Origin: Multivorans sp965232105 | Lineage (GTDB): Bacteria > Acidobacteriota > Thermoanaerobaculia > Multivoradales > Multivoraceae | Assembly: GCA_965232105.1 (NCBI GenBank) | Contig: OZ246956.1 | Location: 3,038,001 to 3,102,000 of the forward strand | Direction of reading: 5' to 3' | DNA length: 64,000 nucleotides | Shown: positions 33,568 through 41,258 of the stretch, in pieces | Layout: every line of letters begins with the position of its first letter | Numbering within the stretch: position 1 is the stretch's first letter | Program-made: the position numbers and the translations under genes | Notes under the pieces: model-generated | The model's database searches: none | What the model saw: the letters and a program-made list of their open reading frames with translations, nothing else | Told to the model about the DNA's origin: nothing

Positions 33568-34533
33568 ATGGATGAGAAAGGCTCAGGGGCGACCCCGTCC
33601 GATGATCCCGGTTCGTTCGGCAACGAGTCCGATGGCAGCGGTCCAGTCATCGATCTGCCGTTGAACCTCAGCCGGGAGGCGCCTCCCGGGGAACCTGGGA
33701 GCGGCGAGGAACGTCCTGGCGACTCCGGGGATTCGGCTGAGGGGCCGCCGCCGGAGCGTTCCGGGACGATAGCCGTCATCGTGATCGCGGGCCTGATTCT
33801 GCTTGGCGGCGGTGCGGTGATCTGGTGGTGGTTCGCCAGCCGGTCCGCGGATGCGGTCGATCCCGACGCCGCTGCTGCGGCCGCTGAGGCAGCCACTGCC
33901 CCCGAACCGGCCGCGGCGCCGCCTGCGGCCGATGCTCAGGCCGCGGAACCGCCGGCGCTCCCGGCCCTGTCCGGGAGCGATGCCCTGGTTCGGGACGTCG
34001 TGGGCGGCCTGTCACAGCACGCCGAGTGGCTGGCGTGGCTTGTTCCCGAGGAACTGGCGATGAGCTTCGTGCGCGCGGTCGGGGCCGTTGCCTACGACGA
34101 GCCGCCCCAGTCCAGCCTGGAGCCGCTACGCCCCGAGGAGGGCTTCAGCGTGGTGCGGCGGGGACAGCGCTTCTATCCGGCCGAGACGAGCTTTCGCCGC
34201 TACGACCTGGCGGTCGAAGTCCTCGACTCGATCGATGTGTCCGGGGCCGCCGGCGCCTATCAGCGCCTGGAGCCCTTGTTCGAGCAGGCGCACGACGAAC
34301 TCGGATACCCCAACGAGTTCGGTGACACCCTGGAACTCGCCGTGACCAGGCTGCTGGCGACGCCCATCCCCGACGCTGTGCCGGAACTCCGGTTGCGCGT
34401 GATCAGCTTCGAGTACGTCGATCCCGGTCTGGAGGGGTTGAGCCCGGCGCAGAAGCTCCTGCTGCGCTTGGGGCCGGACAACGGCGATCGCGTGCGGGCG
34501 AAGGTCAGGGAACTCTACGGAGCACTGCCCTAA
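33568..34533 (+). CDS. DUF3014 membrane protein
   Basis: Protein of 321 residues with an acidic, Pro/Gly-rich cytoplasmic N-terminus (1-65), one transmembrane helix (about 68-90, IAVIVIAGLILLGGGAVIWWW), an Ala/Pro-rich spacer (95-130) and a C-terminal DUF3014 domain (about 130-321) with SDALVRDVVGGLS, FVRAVGAV, a RYDLAVEVLDSID segment and YQRLEPLFEQAHDELGYP. The domain should face the periplasm. The family function is unknown. Its TAA stop overlaps the stop of the convergent xylulokinase gene by three bases. Confidence 0.87.
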   Translation: MDEKGSGATPSDDPGSFGNESDGSGPVIDLPLNLSREAPPGEPGSGEERPGDSGDSAEGPPPERSGTIAVIVIAGLILLGGGAVIWWWFASRSADAVDPDAAAAAAEAATAPEPAAAPPAADAQAAEPPALPALSGSDALVRDVVGGLSQHAEWLAWLVPEELAMSFVRAVGAVAYDEPPQSSLEPLRPEEGFSVVRRGQRFYPAETSFRRYDLAVEVLDSIDVSGAAGAYQRLEPLFEQAHDELGYPNEFGDTLELAVTRLLATPIPDAVPELRLRVISFEYVDPGLEGLSPAQKLLLRLGPDNGDRVRAKVRELYGALP

Positions 34534-36104
34534 CGCCCTGGCGCCCTGCGCTGCGCTTTGGCGTACCGCGTAAGCAACCGGTCGTAGACCGCGGCTGCCT
34601 GGGGGCGGGGTGAGGCGGAAGGTCCGGGTCCGCCGGCCGGTGGCAGCGGGTACGGCCTGCGCCCGGTCGCGCGCAGAGCGGCGCCCAGGGCTGCGCCGTC
34701 GCTGACCTCGTGTCCCTCGACGGGGCAGCCCATCACGTCGGCGGCGATCTGGAGCATCTCCCGATTGTGGGAGCCGCCTCCGGTCGCCAGAATCCGGCTG
34801 GGCCGGGTCGCCATCCACTCCGAGTTGAGCCGCATGGACAGGAACTGCCCCTCGACGACGGCACGGCAGTTCTCGGCCGCCTGCTCGGGCGCGTCCTCCA
34901 GGCCGCCCAGCCGAACGACCCGCGGCGACGCCACGCGCGGGACGATCTCCGGTTCGAACCAGGGAATCATGATCATCCCGTCGTTGCCCGGCGGCGTGGT
35001 CCGCAGCGCGTCCTCGAAACCCTGCCAGTCGAGACCGTGACGGTCCCGCACCGCTTCGCGCGCGAGCGATCCGTTGCGGAAGCAGATCAGGCTCATCGGA
35101 TGCCCGCTCGGCGCGATGAACACATGGCCGTTGGCGTCCGGGTCGACGGCGATGTCGGGCAAGAGGCAGAAGTAGGTGTCGCTCGTGCCCAGGCTGAGCA
35201 CGGCTTCGCCCGGTTCCCGGACGCCGACGCCGACCAGGGAACAGGGGTTGTCCCCGGAGCCGATGACCACTTGCGCGTCTGCAGGCAGACCGTATCGGGC
35301 TGTGAAGTAAGGCGCGATCGCGCCGACGACGGTCCAGGGCGTCTGTGCCGGGAGGAGACGCCGCTGAAGCTTGGTGGCGGTGGCCGCCATCGCCGCGGGC
35401 GACCACTCCCGCCGCCGGATGTCGAGCAGATTCATGCCCGAGCCGTCACCGTGGTCGATCGGCGCCAGCCGGCCGGCAAGAACCGAGGTGACGAAGGAGC
35501 TGACCAGGCAAACGTGAGCCGTATCGGCCCATGCGTCGGGCTCGGTCCGAGCGAAAAGCCGGATCTGGGGCCCCGTGAAGCGCTCGAACGTGTCGCTGCC
35601 GGTAAGCGCGGCGATCGCGGCAGCGCCGCCGAGCGCCTGCCGGATGTCTTCGCATTCCCGCGTCGTGGAGGAATCGGTCCAGATTGGCGCTTCGGTGCGG
35701 GCAAGGAGAGGCTCGATCTGCTCGGCGAGGTTCCGATCCGGGGCCAGAGTCCGGAGTACGCGGTCGCTGCCGGCCCGGAGGTAGACGGAGCCGTGCTGCT
35801 GACCCGACACCGACACGCCGCGGACCATCCCGCACAGATCGCCGCCTAGTCGTTCCAACGCCAGATCCAGGGCCTCGATCCACAGGCAGGGCGGCACCCG
35901 GCCGATCGCTGGATCGTCGTTCGGGAACTGTCCGTTGACTGTGCCGTACGCCGGCAGTTCGGAGTCGTAGTGAACGTCTGCGCGCGCGGCGATGCGGCTG
36001 GCCCGATCCTTGGGCTCCCCGTGCGGCGGCGGCGCCTCGACCAGGATCGCGGTCAGGCTCTGGGTGCCGACGTCGATGCCAAGGTACAGCGGACCGTCGC
36101 TCAC
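34530..36104 (-). CDS. xylB: Xylulokinase (FGGY family)
   Basis: FGGY carbohydrate kinase of 524 residues, expected to phosphorylate D-xylulose to xylulose 5-phosphate. It has LGIDVGTQSLTAIL at the N-terminus, VSVSGQQHGSVYL for substrate contact, IGSGDNPCSLVGVGV, LSLGTSDTYF, and the ATP-site segment LATGGGSHNREMLQIAADV with VSDGAALGAALRA. The GTG at 36102-36104 overlaps the xylose isomerase stop (GTGA), showing translational coupling and supporting xylulose as substrate. Frame continues upstream but only within the isomerase gene. Last gene of the seven-gene sugar cluster. Confidence 0.94.
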   Translation of the reverse strand: MSDGPLYLGIDVGTQSLTAILVEAPPPHGEPKDRASRIAARADVHYDSELPAYGTVNGQFPNDDPAIGRVPPCLWIEALDLALERLGGDLCGMVRGVSVSGQQHGSVYLRAGSDRVLRTLAPDRNLAEQIEPLLARTEAPIWTDSSTTRECEDIRQALGGAAAIAALTGSDTFERFTGPQIRLFARTEPDAWADTAHVCLVSSFVTSVLAGRLAPIDHGDGSGMNLLDIRRREWSPAAMAATATKLQRRLLPAQTPWTVVGAIAPYFTARYGLPADAQVVIGSGDNPCSLVGVGVREPGEAVLSLGTSDTYFCLLPDIAVDPDANGHVFIAPSGHPMSLICFRNGSLAREAVRDRHGLDWQGFEDALRTTPPGNDGMIMIPWFEPEIVPRVASPRVVRLGGLEDAPEQAAENCRAVVEGQFLSMRLNSEWMATRPSRILATGGGSHNREMLQIAADVMGCPVEGHEVSDGAALGAALRATGRRPYPLPPAGGPGPSASPRPQAAAVYDRLLTRYAKAQRRAPGR

Positions 36105-37444
36105 TCGATCTGGGTGCTGTACAGGTAGTCGTTGAGGATGCTCTCGAGCTCTTCCTGCCGGCCGCTGATCTTCGGCGGTTCGCCGACTCGTCCGGCCCAG
36201 TCCTCGAGTTCCTCGAGGGTGGTCTCGCCGGCCAGGAGCTTGCGGCCCAGGCCGCGGCGGTAGCCGGCGTAGCGTTGCCGGATCCGCTTGCCGGCGAGGC
36301 CGAGGACGCCGTCCTTCCGTATCCGGTCGACGATCAGGAGAGCCTTGGCGAACACGTCCATCGACGCGATGTGGGCGTAGAACAGGTCGACCGTGTCGAA
36401 GGAGCCGCGACGGACCTTGGCGTCGAAGTTCAGGCCGCCCCAGCGCAGGCCGCCCTGGCCCTGGATGATGAGCAGGGCCAGGACGCATTCTCGCAGGCTC
36501 ATCGCGAAGTTGTCCGTGTCCCAGCCGACGCCTTCCAGCCCGCGGTTGATGTCGACGCTGCCGAGCATGCCGGCTCCCGCCGCGGTCGCCAGTTCGTGTT
36601 CGAAGGAGTGGGTGGCGAGCGTCGCGTGATTCGCCTCGACGTTCAGCATGAAGTCATCGGTCAGATCGAACTCGCGCAGGAAGTTCAGGCAGTGACCGCA
36701 GTCGAAGTCGTACTGGTGAACCGACGGCTCCTTCGCCTTGGGCTCGAGGAAGAACTTGCCCTCAAAGCCCTGGCGTCGCGCGTAGTCGACGGCGAGTCGG
36801 AGGAAGGCGGCCATCTGCTCCCGCTCATGGCGCATGTCCGTGTTGATCAGCGAGGTGTAGCCCTCGCGGCCGCCCCAGAACACGTAGCCGTTGCCGCCGA
36901 GTTCGATCGTCGCGTCGATAGCGCGCCGCACCTGGGCGGCCGCGTGGGCGAAGACTCTTGGATCAGGGTTGGTCGCCGCGCCGTGCGTGTAGCGCGGATG
37001 GCCGAACAGGTTCGCGGTGCCCCAGAGCAGCTTGACGCCGGTCTCCCGTTGCCTGGCCTTCGCCAGTCGGACGATCTCGTCCAGGTACTCGTTGCTCTCG
37101 GCGACGGAGTTGCCCTCGGGTGCAATGTCCCGGTCGTGGAAGCAGTAGTAGGGCACGCCGAGCTTGGTGAAGAACTCGAACGCGGCGTCGAGTGTTTGCC
37201 GCGCCGCGTCGATCGGCGTCGGGGCGTCGTCCCAGGGCCGGTCGTACACGGGGTCCGGTCCGAACGGATCCTGGCCGCCGCCCTTTAAGGTGTGCCAGTA
37301 GGCGACCGCGAACTTGAGCTGCCGCTCCATCGTGGAGCGGCCCACCTTGCGCTTGCGGTCGTAGTACTTGAACGAGAGGGGATCCCGGCTGTCGGGCCCG
37401 TGGAACGGGATCGCCGTCTGGATCTCAGGGAAGAAGGGTGTCAT
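36101..37444 (-). CDS. xylA: Xylose isomerase
   Basis: Class II xylose isomerase of 447 residues, converting D-xylose to D-xylulose. Seen: CFHDRDIAPEG (catalytic His/Asp region), LWGTANLFGHPRY, the metal-binding FFLEPKAKEPSVHQYDFD, LNVEANHATLA and DINRGLEGVGWDTD, each at the expected relative position. N-terminal substrate-shielding loop and C-terminal tail are of normal length. It overlaps xylulokinase by four bases and follows the TIM-barrel isomerase gene by 25 bases. Cytoplasmic. No xylose transporter or XylR regulator is next to it. Confidence 0.97.
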   Translation of the reverse strand: MTPFFPEIQTAIPFHGPDSRDPLSFKYYDRKRKVGRSTMERQLKFAVAYWHTLKGGGQDPFGPDPVYDRPWDDAPTPIDAARQTLDAAFEFFTKLGVPYYCFHDRDIAPEGNSVAESNEYLDEIVRLAKARQRETGVKLLWGTANLFGHPRYTHGAATNPDPRVFAHAAAQVRRAIDATIELGGNGYVFWGGREGYTSLINTDMRHEREQMAAFLRLAVDYARRQGFEGKFFLEPKAKEPSVHQYDFDCGHCLNFLREFDLTDDFMLNVEANHATLATHSFEHELATAAGAGMLGSVDINRGLEGVGWDTDNFAMSLRECVLALLIIQGQGGLRWGGLNFDAKVRRGSFDTVDLFYAHIASMDVFAKALLIVDRIRKDGVLGLAGKRIRQRYAGYRRGLGRKLLAGETTLEELEDWAGRVGEPPKISGRQEELESILNDYLYSTQIE

Positions 37445-37469
37445 TTGGCAGCCTCCTCTTGCCGTTTCC

Positions 37470-38465
37470 TCAGTTGTCCTCGAACGCGGCGTCGAAGGCG
37501 ATCTCCGAGGGCGCGAAGTCGAGCGCCCTGACGAAGTCGGCCGCTTCGGCGGCGCCGTGTTCGCGGTCCATCCCGGAGTCTTCCCACTCGACGGAGAGCG
37601 GTCCGTCGTAGCCGATGTCGTTCAGAGCCCGGATGATCTCCTCGAAGTCGACCGAGCCGCGGCCGGGCGAGCGGAAGTCCCAGAACCGGCGGTGATCGCC
37701 GAAGTTCGTGTGACCGCCGAAGACGCCGCAGGGCTTGGGCCCGTCGGACCACCAGGCGTCCTTGATGTGGACGTGGAAGATGCGGTCGGCGAAGAACCGG
37801 ATGAAGTCGACGTAGTCGACGCCCTGGTAGCCGAGGTGGCTGGGGTCGTAGTTGAAGCCGAAGGCGGGATGGCCACCGAGTGCTTCGATCGCACGCTCGG
37901 CGCTCACCGTGTCGAAGGCGATCTCGGTCGGGTGGACCTCCAGGCCGAAGCGGACGCCGAGTTCCCGGTAGGCGTCGAGAATCGGCGTCCAGCGGGCGGC
38001 GAAGTCGGCGAATCCGTCGTCGATCATCACGGGCGGCACGGGTGGGAAGGAGTAGAGCAGGTGCCAGATGGAGCTTCCCACGAACCCGTTCACGACCCCG
38101 AGCCCGAGAGCTTTCGCCGCCTCGCCGGTGCGGATCATCTCGTCGGCGGCCCGCTTGCGGACGTCTTCGGGGTCGCCGTTGCCCCAGACGTGGGGCGGCA
38201 GGATCGCCTCGTGGCGGGCGTCGATCCGGTCGCACACCGCCTGGCCGACGAGATGGTTGCTGATCGCGTGGAGCTCGAGTCCGTGCTGCTCGAGCAGTTC
38301 ACGCCGTGAGGCGGCGTAGGCGTCGTCACAGCGGTCGACCTCCACGTGGTCGCCCCAGCAGGCGAGTTCCACGCCGTCGTAGCCGAGGTTTCGCGCCAGG
38401 GGGCAGAGGTCGGCGACGGGAAGATCGGCCCACTGGCCGGTGAACAGGGTAACGGGTCGGGCCAC
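37470..38465 (-). CDS. Sugar phosphate isomerase/epimerase (TIM barrel)
   Basis: AP-endonuclease-2-like TIM-barrel protein of 331 residues, of the class that isomerises or epimerises sugars and inositols. Features: LGYDGVELACWGDHVEV near the start, FGLEVHPTEIAFD, FGFNYDPSHLGYQGVDYVDFI, IFHVHIKDAWW and LSVEWEDSGMD, which supply the metal-binding Glu, Asp, His and Glu. The gene is between xylose isomerase and a Gfo/Idh oxidoreductase on the same strand. Such oxidoreductase-isomerase pairs often process oxidised sugars or polyols; the exact substrate is not clear. Confidence 0.92.
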   Translation of the reverse strand: MARPVTLFTGQWADLPVADLCPLARNLGYDGVELACWGDHVEVDRCDDAYAASRRELLEQHGLELHAISNHLVGQAVCDRIDARHEAILPPHVWGNGDPEDVRKRAADEMIRTGEAAKALGLGVVNGFVGSSIWHLLYSFPPVPPVMIDDGFADFAARWTPILDAYRELGVRFGLEVHPTEIAFDTVSAERAIEALGGHPAFGFNYDPSHLGYQGVDYVDFIRFFADRIFHVHIKDAWWSDGPKPCGVFGGHTNFGDHRRFWDFRSPGRGSVDFEEIIRALNDIGYDGPLSVEWEDSGMDREHGAAEAADFVRALDFAPSEIAFDAAFEDN

Positions 38466-38525
38466 GGTGCGTCTCCTACTGGTTGCTGCCTTCGTTCGTT
38501 GGGGTGTGGCGCTTGTGTGCCGCGG

Positions 38526-39683
38526 TCAGGCGGGCATCCTGAGCCACTTCTGGTCGCTCTCGCTGCTGGCGACGACCGTCTCGATGAACTGCATCCCGCG
38601 CAGGCCGTCGTGGACGGTGGGGAAGTCGAGCATCGTCGCGTCGGGCTCGACTCCGCGCCTCCGGCAGTCGAGCGTCAACGCGAAGTTCCGGTACAGGTTG
38701 GCGAACGCTTCGAGGAACCCCTCGGGGTGGCCGGCCGGCAGCCTGGTGTGCGCGGCCGCGTCGTCGCTCAGTCCCTGGCCGGACGTGCGCAGGATCTCGC
38801 GCGGACGGTCGAGCCACTTGAGGATCAGCGTGTTCGGTTCCTCCTGGCGCCACTCCAGGCCGCCTGACTCGCCGTAGACGCGGATCGCCAGCGCGTTCTC
38901 CTCGTCGATCGAGATTTGGGAGGCGTAGAGCACTCCACGGGCGCCGTTGTCGAAGCGGAGCAGCATGTTGCCGTCGTCCTCCAGCGGCCTGCCGTCGACG
39001 AAGGTCGTCAGATCGGCGCACAGCGACTCGATGCGTAGCCCGGTGATCGCTTCGGCGAGGTTCTCGGCGTGGGTGCCGATGTCGCCGATGCAGCAACTGA
39101 TCCCGGCGCGCTCCGGGTCCGTCCGCCAGTCCGCCTGCTTCTGGCCTTCCGCTTCGAGCTCGGTGGCGAGCCAACCCTGGGGATACTCGACGACGATCTT
39201 CCGTACCCTGCCGAGCTGGCCGCTGCGGACCCGGTGGCGGGCCTCCTTGACCATCGGGTAGCCGGTGTAGTTGTGGGTCAGGCCGAAGACGAGGCCGGTC
39301 CGCTCCACGAGTTCGACCAGGGCTTCCGCCTCGGCCGCCGACTTCGTCATCGGCTTGTCGCTCATCACGTGGAAACCCGCTTCGAGCGCCGCCGCGGCGA
39401 CCGGGAAGTGCATGTGGTTCGGGGTGACGATGGAGACGAAGTCCATCCGCTCGGCCGGGTCGAGGGCGGCCTCGCGCGCCATCATCTCCTGGTAGGTGCC
39501 GTAGCACCGCTCGGGCGGCAGGAAGAGCTCGGCGCCGGAGGCCCTGGAGCGTTCGGGATCCGAGCTGAAGGCGCCGCAGACGAGTTCGATCAGACCGTCG
39601 AGCCCCGCCGCCATCCGGTGGACGGCGCCGATGAAAGCGCCCTGGCCGCCGCCGACCATGCCCATGCGGATCTTCCGTTCCAT
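38526..39683 (-). CDS. Gfo/Idh/MocA family oxidoreductase
   Basis: NAD(P)-dependent sugar or polyol dehydrogenase of 385 residues. The N-terminal Rossmann fold has GMVGGGQGAFIGAVHR, and the family DKPMTKSAAEAEALV (catalytic Lys-Pro) follows VTPNHMHFPVA. The C-terminal domain has GGLEWRQEEPNTL and LPAGHPEGFLEAFANLY, the latter typical of the wider inositol/levoglucosan-type branch. The gene is 60 bases upstream of the TIM-barrel isomerase, so the two products probably act in sequence. No signal peptide seen. Confidence 0.93.
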   Translation of the reverse strand: MERKIRMGMVGGGQGAFIGAVHRMAAGLDGLIELVCGAFSSDPERSRASGAELFLPPERCYGTYQEMMAREAALDPAERMDFVSIVTPNHMHFPVAAAALEAGFHVMSDKPMTKSAAEAEALVELVERTGLVFGLTHNYTGYPMVKEARHRVRSGQLGRVRKIVVEYPQGWLATELEAEGQKQADWRTDPERAGISCCIGDIGTHAENLAEAITGLRIESLCADLTTFVDGRPLEDDGNMLLRFDNGARGVLYASQISIDEENALAIRVYGESGGLEWRQEEPNTLILKWLDRPREILRTSGQGLSDDAAAHTRLPAGHPEGFLEAFANLYRNFALTLDCRRRGVEPDATMLDFPTVHDGLRGMQFIETVVASSESDQKWLRMPA

Positions 39684-39741
39684 CGCGCGCTCCCTCGTAG
39701 TGCGATCCGGGAGCGTACCGCAAAGGAAGCCGCGTTTGGCG

Positions 39742-41187
39742 CTACTCCGCCGCCTCCAACTGGGCCCCCTCTTCGATCGCGTAGAGCTCCGAGCGGGTCG
39801 CCACGTAGAGCACGCCGTCCTTGGCCAGGGGTGTCGTGTAGACGGCGCCCTCCATGAACACCTCGTTGATCAGATTCTCCTCGCGACCGGTCGCGAGGAT
39901 CGCGACTTCGCCGTCCTCGTCGCCGATGTAGATCTTCCCGTCGACGACGAAGGTCGAACCCCAGATCGCGGCATACGTGTGGTGCATCCACTGGAGTTCG
40001 CCGGTCTCCTCGTCGAAGCAGTAGACGTGGCCCGAGAGATCGGCGATGTAGACCAGCCCCTCATGGACGGACGCGGTCGACATCGTGCGGTGGAAGTCGT
40101 CGCCTCCGACGTGCCAGATCTCGCCCGACTCGGTGATGTCGCCGGTTCCGGAGGCGTCGATCTTGTAGAAGTGGCCGGGGCCCTCTCCGTGCTCCGGATC
40201 CTGGCCGACGCCGATGTACACGACGTCGTGGTGGAACACGGGCGTGGAGATGATGTTGTTCCGGCTGCCCTTGCCGCCGAGTTCCCACACGGACTCCCTG
40301 GGATTCGCGTCGAAGGTCCAGATCAATTCGCCGGTGTCCGGCGCGAAGGAATAGACGACGCCCTCGCCCCCCGGGATGACGATCTGCTCCCGGCCGCCGC
40401 CGACACCGGCTGCCGGATTGGACCAGGTCCCGTGGAGGATCTTCTCCATCGGGTGGGCGCTCTCCCAGACCAGTTTACCGGTGTGCTTGTTGAGCGCCAC
40501 GAAGCTCGGACCGAGCGGGGAGGGGACGTTGATGTGCCCCTCGTCGACGCCCTGGCCGGTGGTCGCGACGACGACATCGCCGACCACCAGGGGCGAACCG
40601 GCGGCGAGGTTGTGGGGGAAGACGTCGAGCTCGGCGATCGTGTCGTAAATCCAGAGGATGTCTGCGTCCTGCTCGTGGCTGTACTGCTCGTCCTGCATGC
40701 CGTCGTTGCCGTCCGCGAAGCCGTCGACGTCGACTGCGACGAACTCCCCCCGGTTGGAGACGTAGTAGGCGACGCCGTCCTCGATGTAGGGGGTCGAGCA
40801 GATGCCCTGGAGCGGCCAGTCGTTGACCCGTCCGGCCGGCAGTTTGTCGTGCGTGGCCTGCCACAGCAGCTCGCCGTCGCTCTCGCGGAAGGCGATCAGG
40901 ATGCCCTTGTCGCCGACGATGCCGGGACGGCGCTCGCCCTCGTTGTTCGTGCCGACGAAGACCTTGCCGTCGTAGATGATCGGTCCGGCATAGGTCTGGG
41001 AGCCGAGCTTCTGCTTCCACTTGATGTTCTTGCCGGACAGGATGTCCCAGTCCGTCGGGACGCCGGTCTCGGTCGACACCATGTTGCGCGAAGGAGTCAG
41101 GCCGAACATGGCCGGCGGATCTTCCGCTACTGCCCCGGCGGTCCCCGCCGAGATCAGAATCGCTGCTGCCAGCCCTGGCTTGCTCAT
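39742..41187 (-). CDS. Secreted PQQ-like beta-propeller protein
   Basis: Exported beta-propeller of 481 residues. AAGGAG precedes the ATG at 41185-41187; a signal peptide ends near AVAED. The body is a run of PQQ-enzyme-like blades: KVFVGTNNEG, HTGKLVWESA, DTGELIWTFDA, HVYCFDEETGELQW and KIYIGDEDGEVAIL. The catalytic residues of quinoprotein dehydrogenases (vicinal Cys, Asp/Glu base, Ca site) are not recognisable, so it is more likely a binding or scaffold protein. It follows a second beta-propeller gene by 71 bases. Possible role: binding of a sugar substrate in the periplasm. Confidence 0.88.
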   Translation of the reverse strand: MSKPGLAAAILISAGTAGAVAEDPPAMFGLTPSRNMVSTETGVPTDWDILSGKNIKWKQKLGSQTYAGPIIYDGKVFVGTNNEGERRPGIVGDKGILIAFRESDGELLWQATHDKLPAGRVNDWPLQGICSTPYIEDGVAYYVSNRGEFVAVDVDGFADGNDGMQDEQYSHEQDADILWIYDTIAELDVFPHNLAAGSPLVVGDVVVATTGQGVDEGHINVPSPLGPSFVALNKHTGKLVWESAHPMEKILHGTWSNPAAGVGGGREQIVIPGGEGVVYSFAPDTGELIWTFDANPRESVWELGGKGSRNNIISTPVFHHDVVYIGVGQDPEHGEGPGHFYKIDASGTGDITESGEIWHVGGDDFHRTMSTASVHEGLVYIADLSGHVYCFDEETGELQWMHHTYAAIWGSTFVVDGKIYIGDEDGEVAILATGREENLINEVFMEGAVYTTPLAKDGVLYVATRSELYAIEEGAQLEAAE

Positions 41188-41258
41188 GCTCCGCTCCTTG
41201 GGTTCAGTGGCTTCTTGCTGTCCTCTTCTCGTCGTGCACTCGATCGGACCTCGGATAC

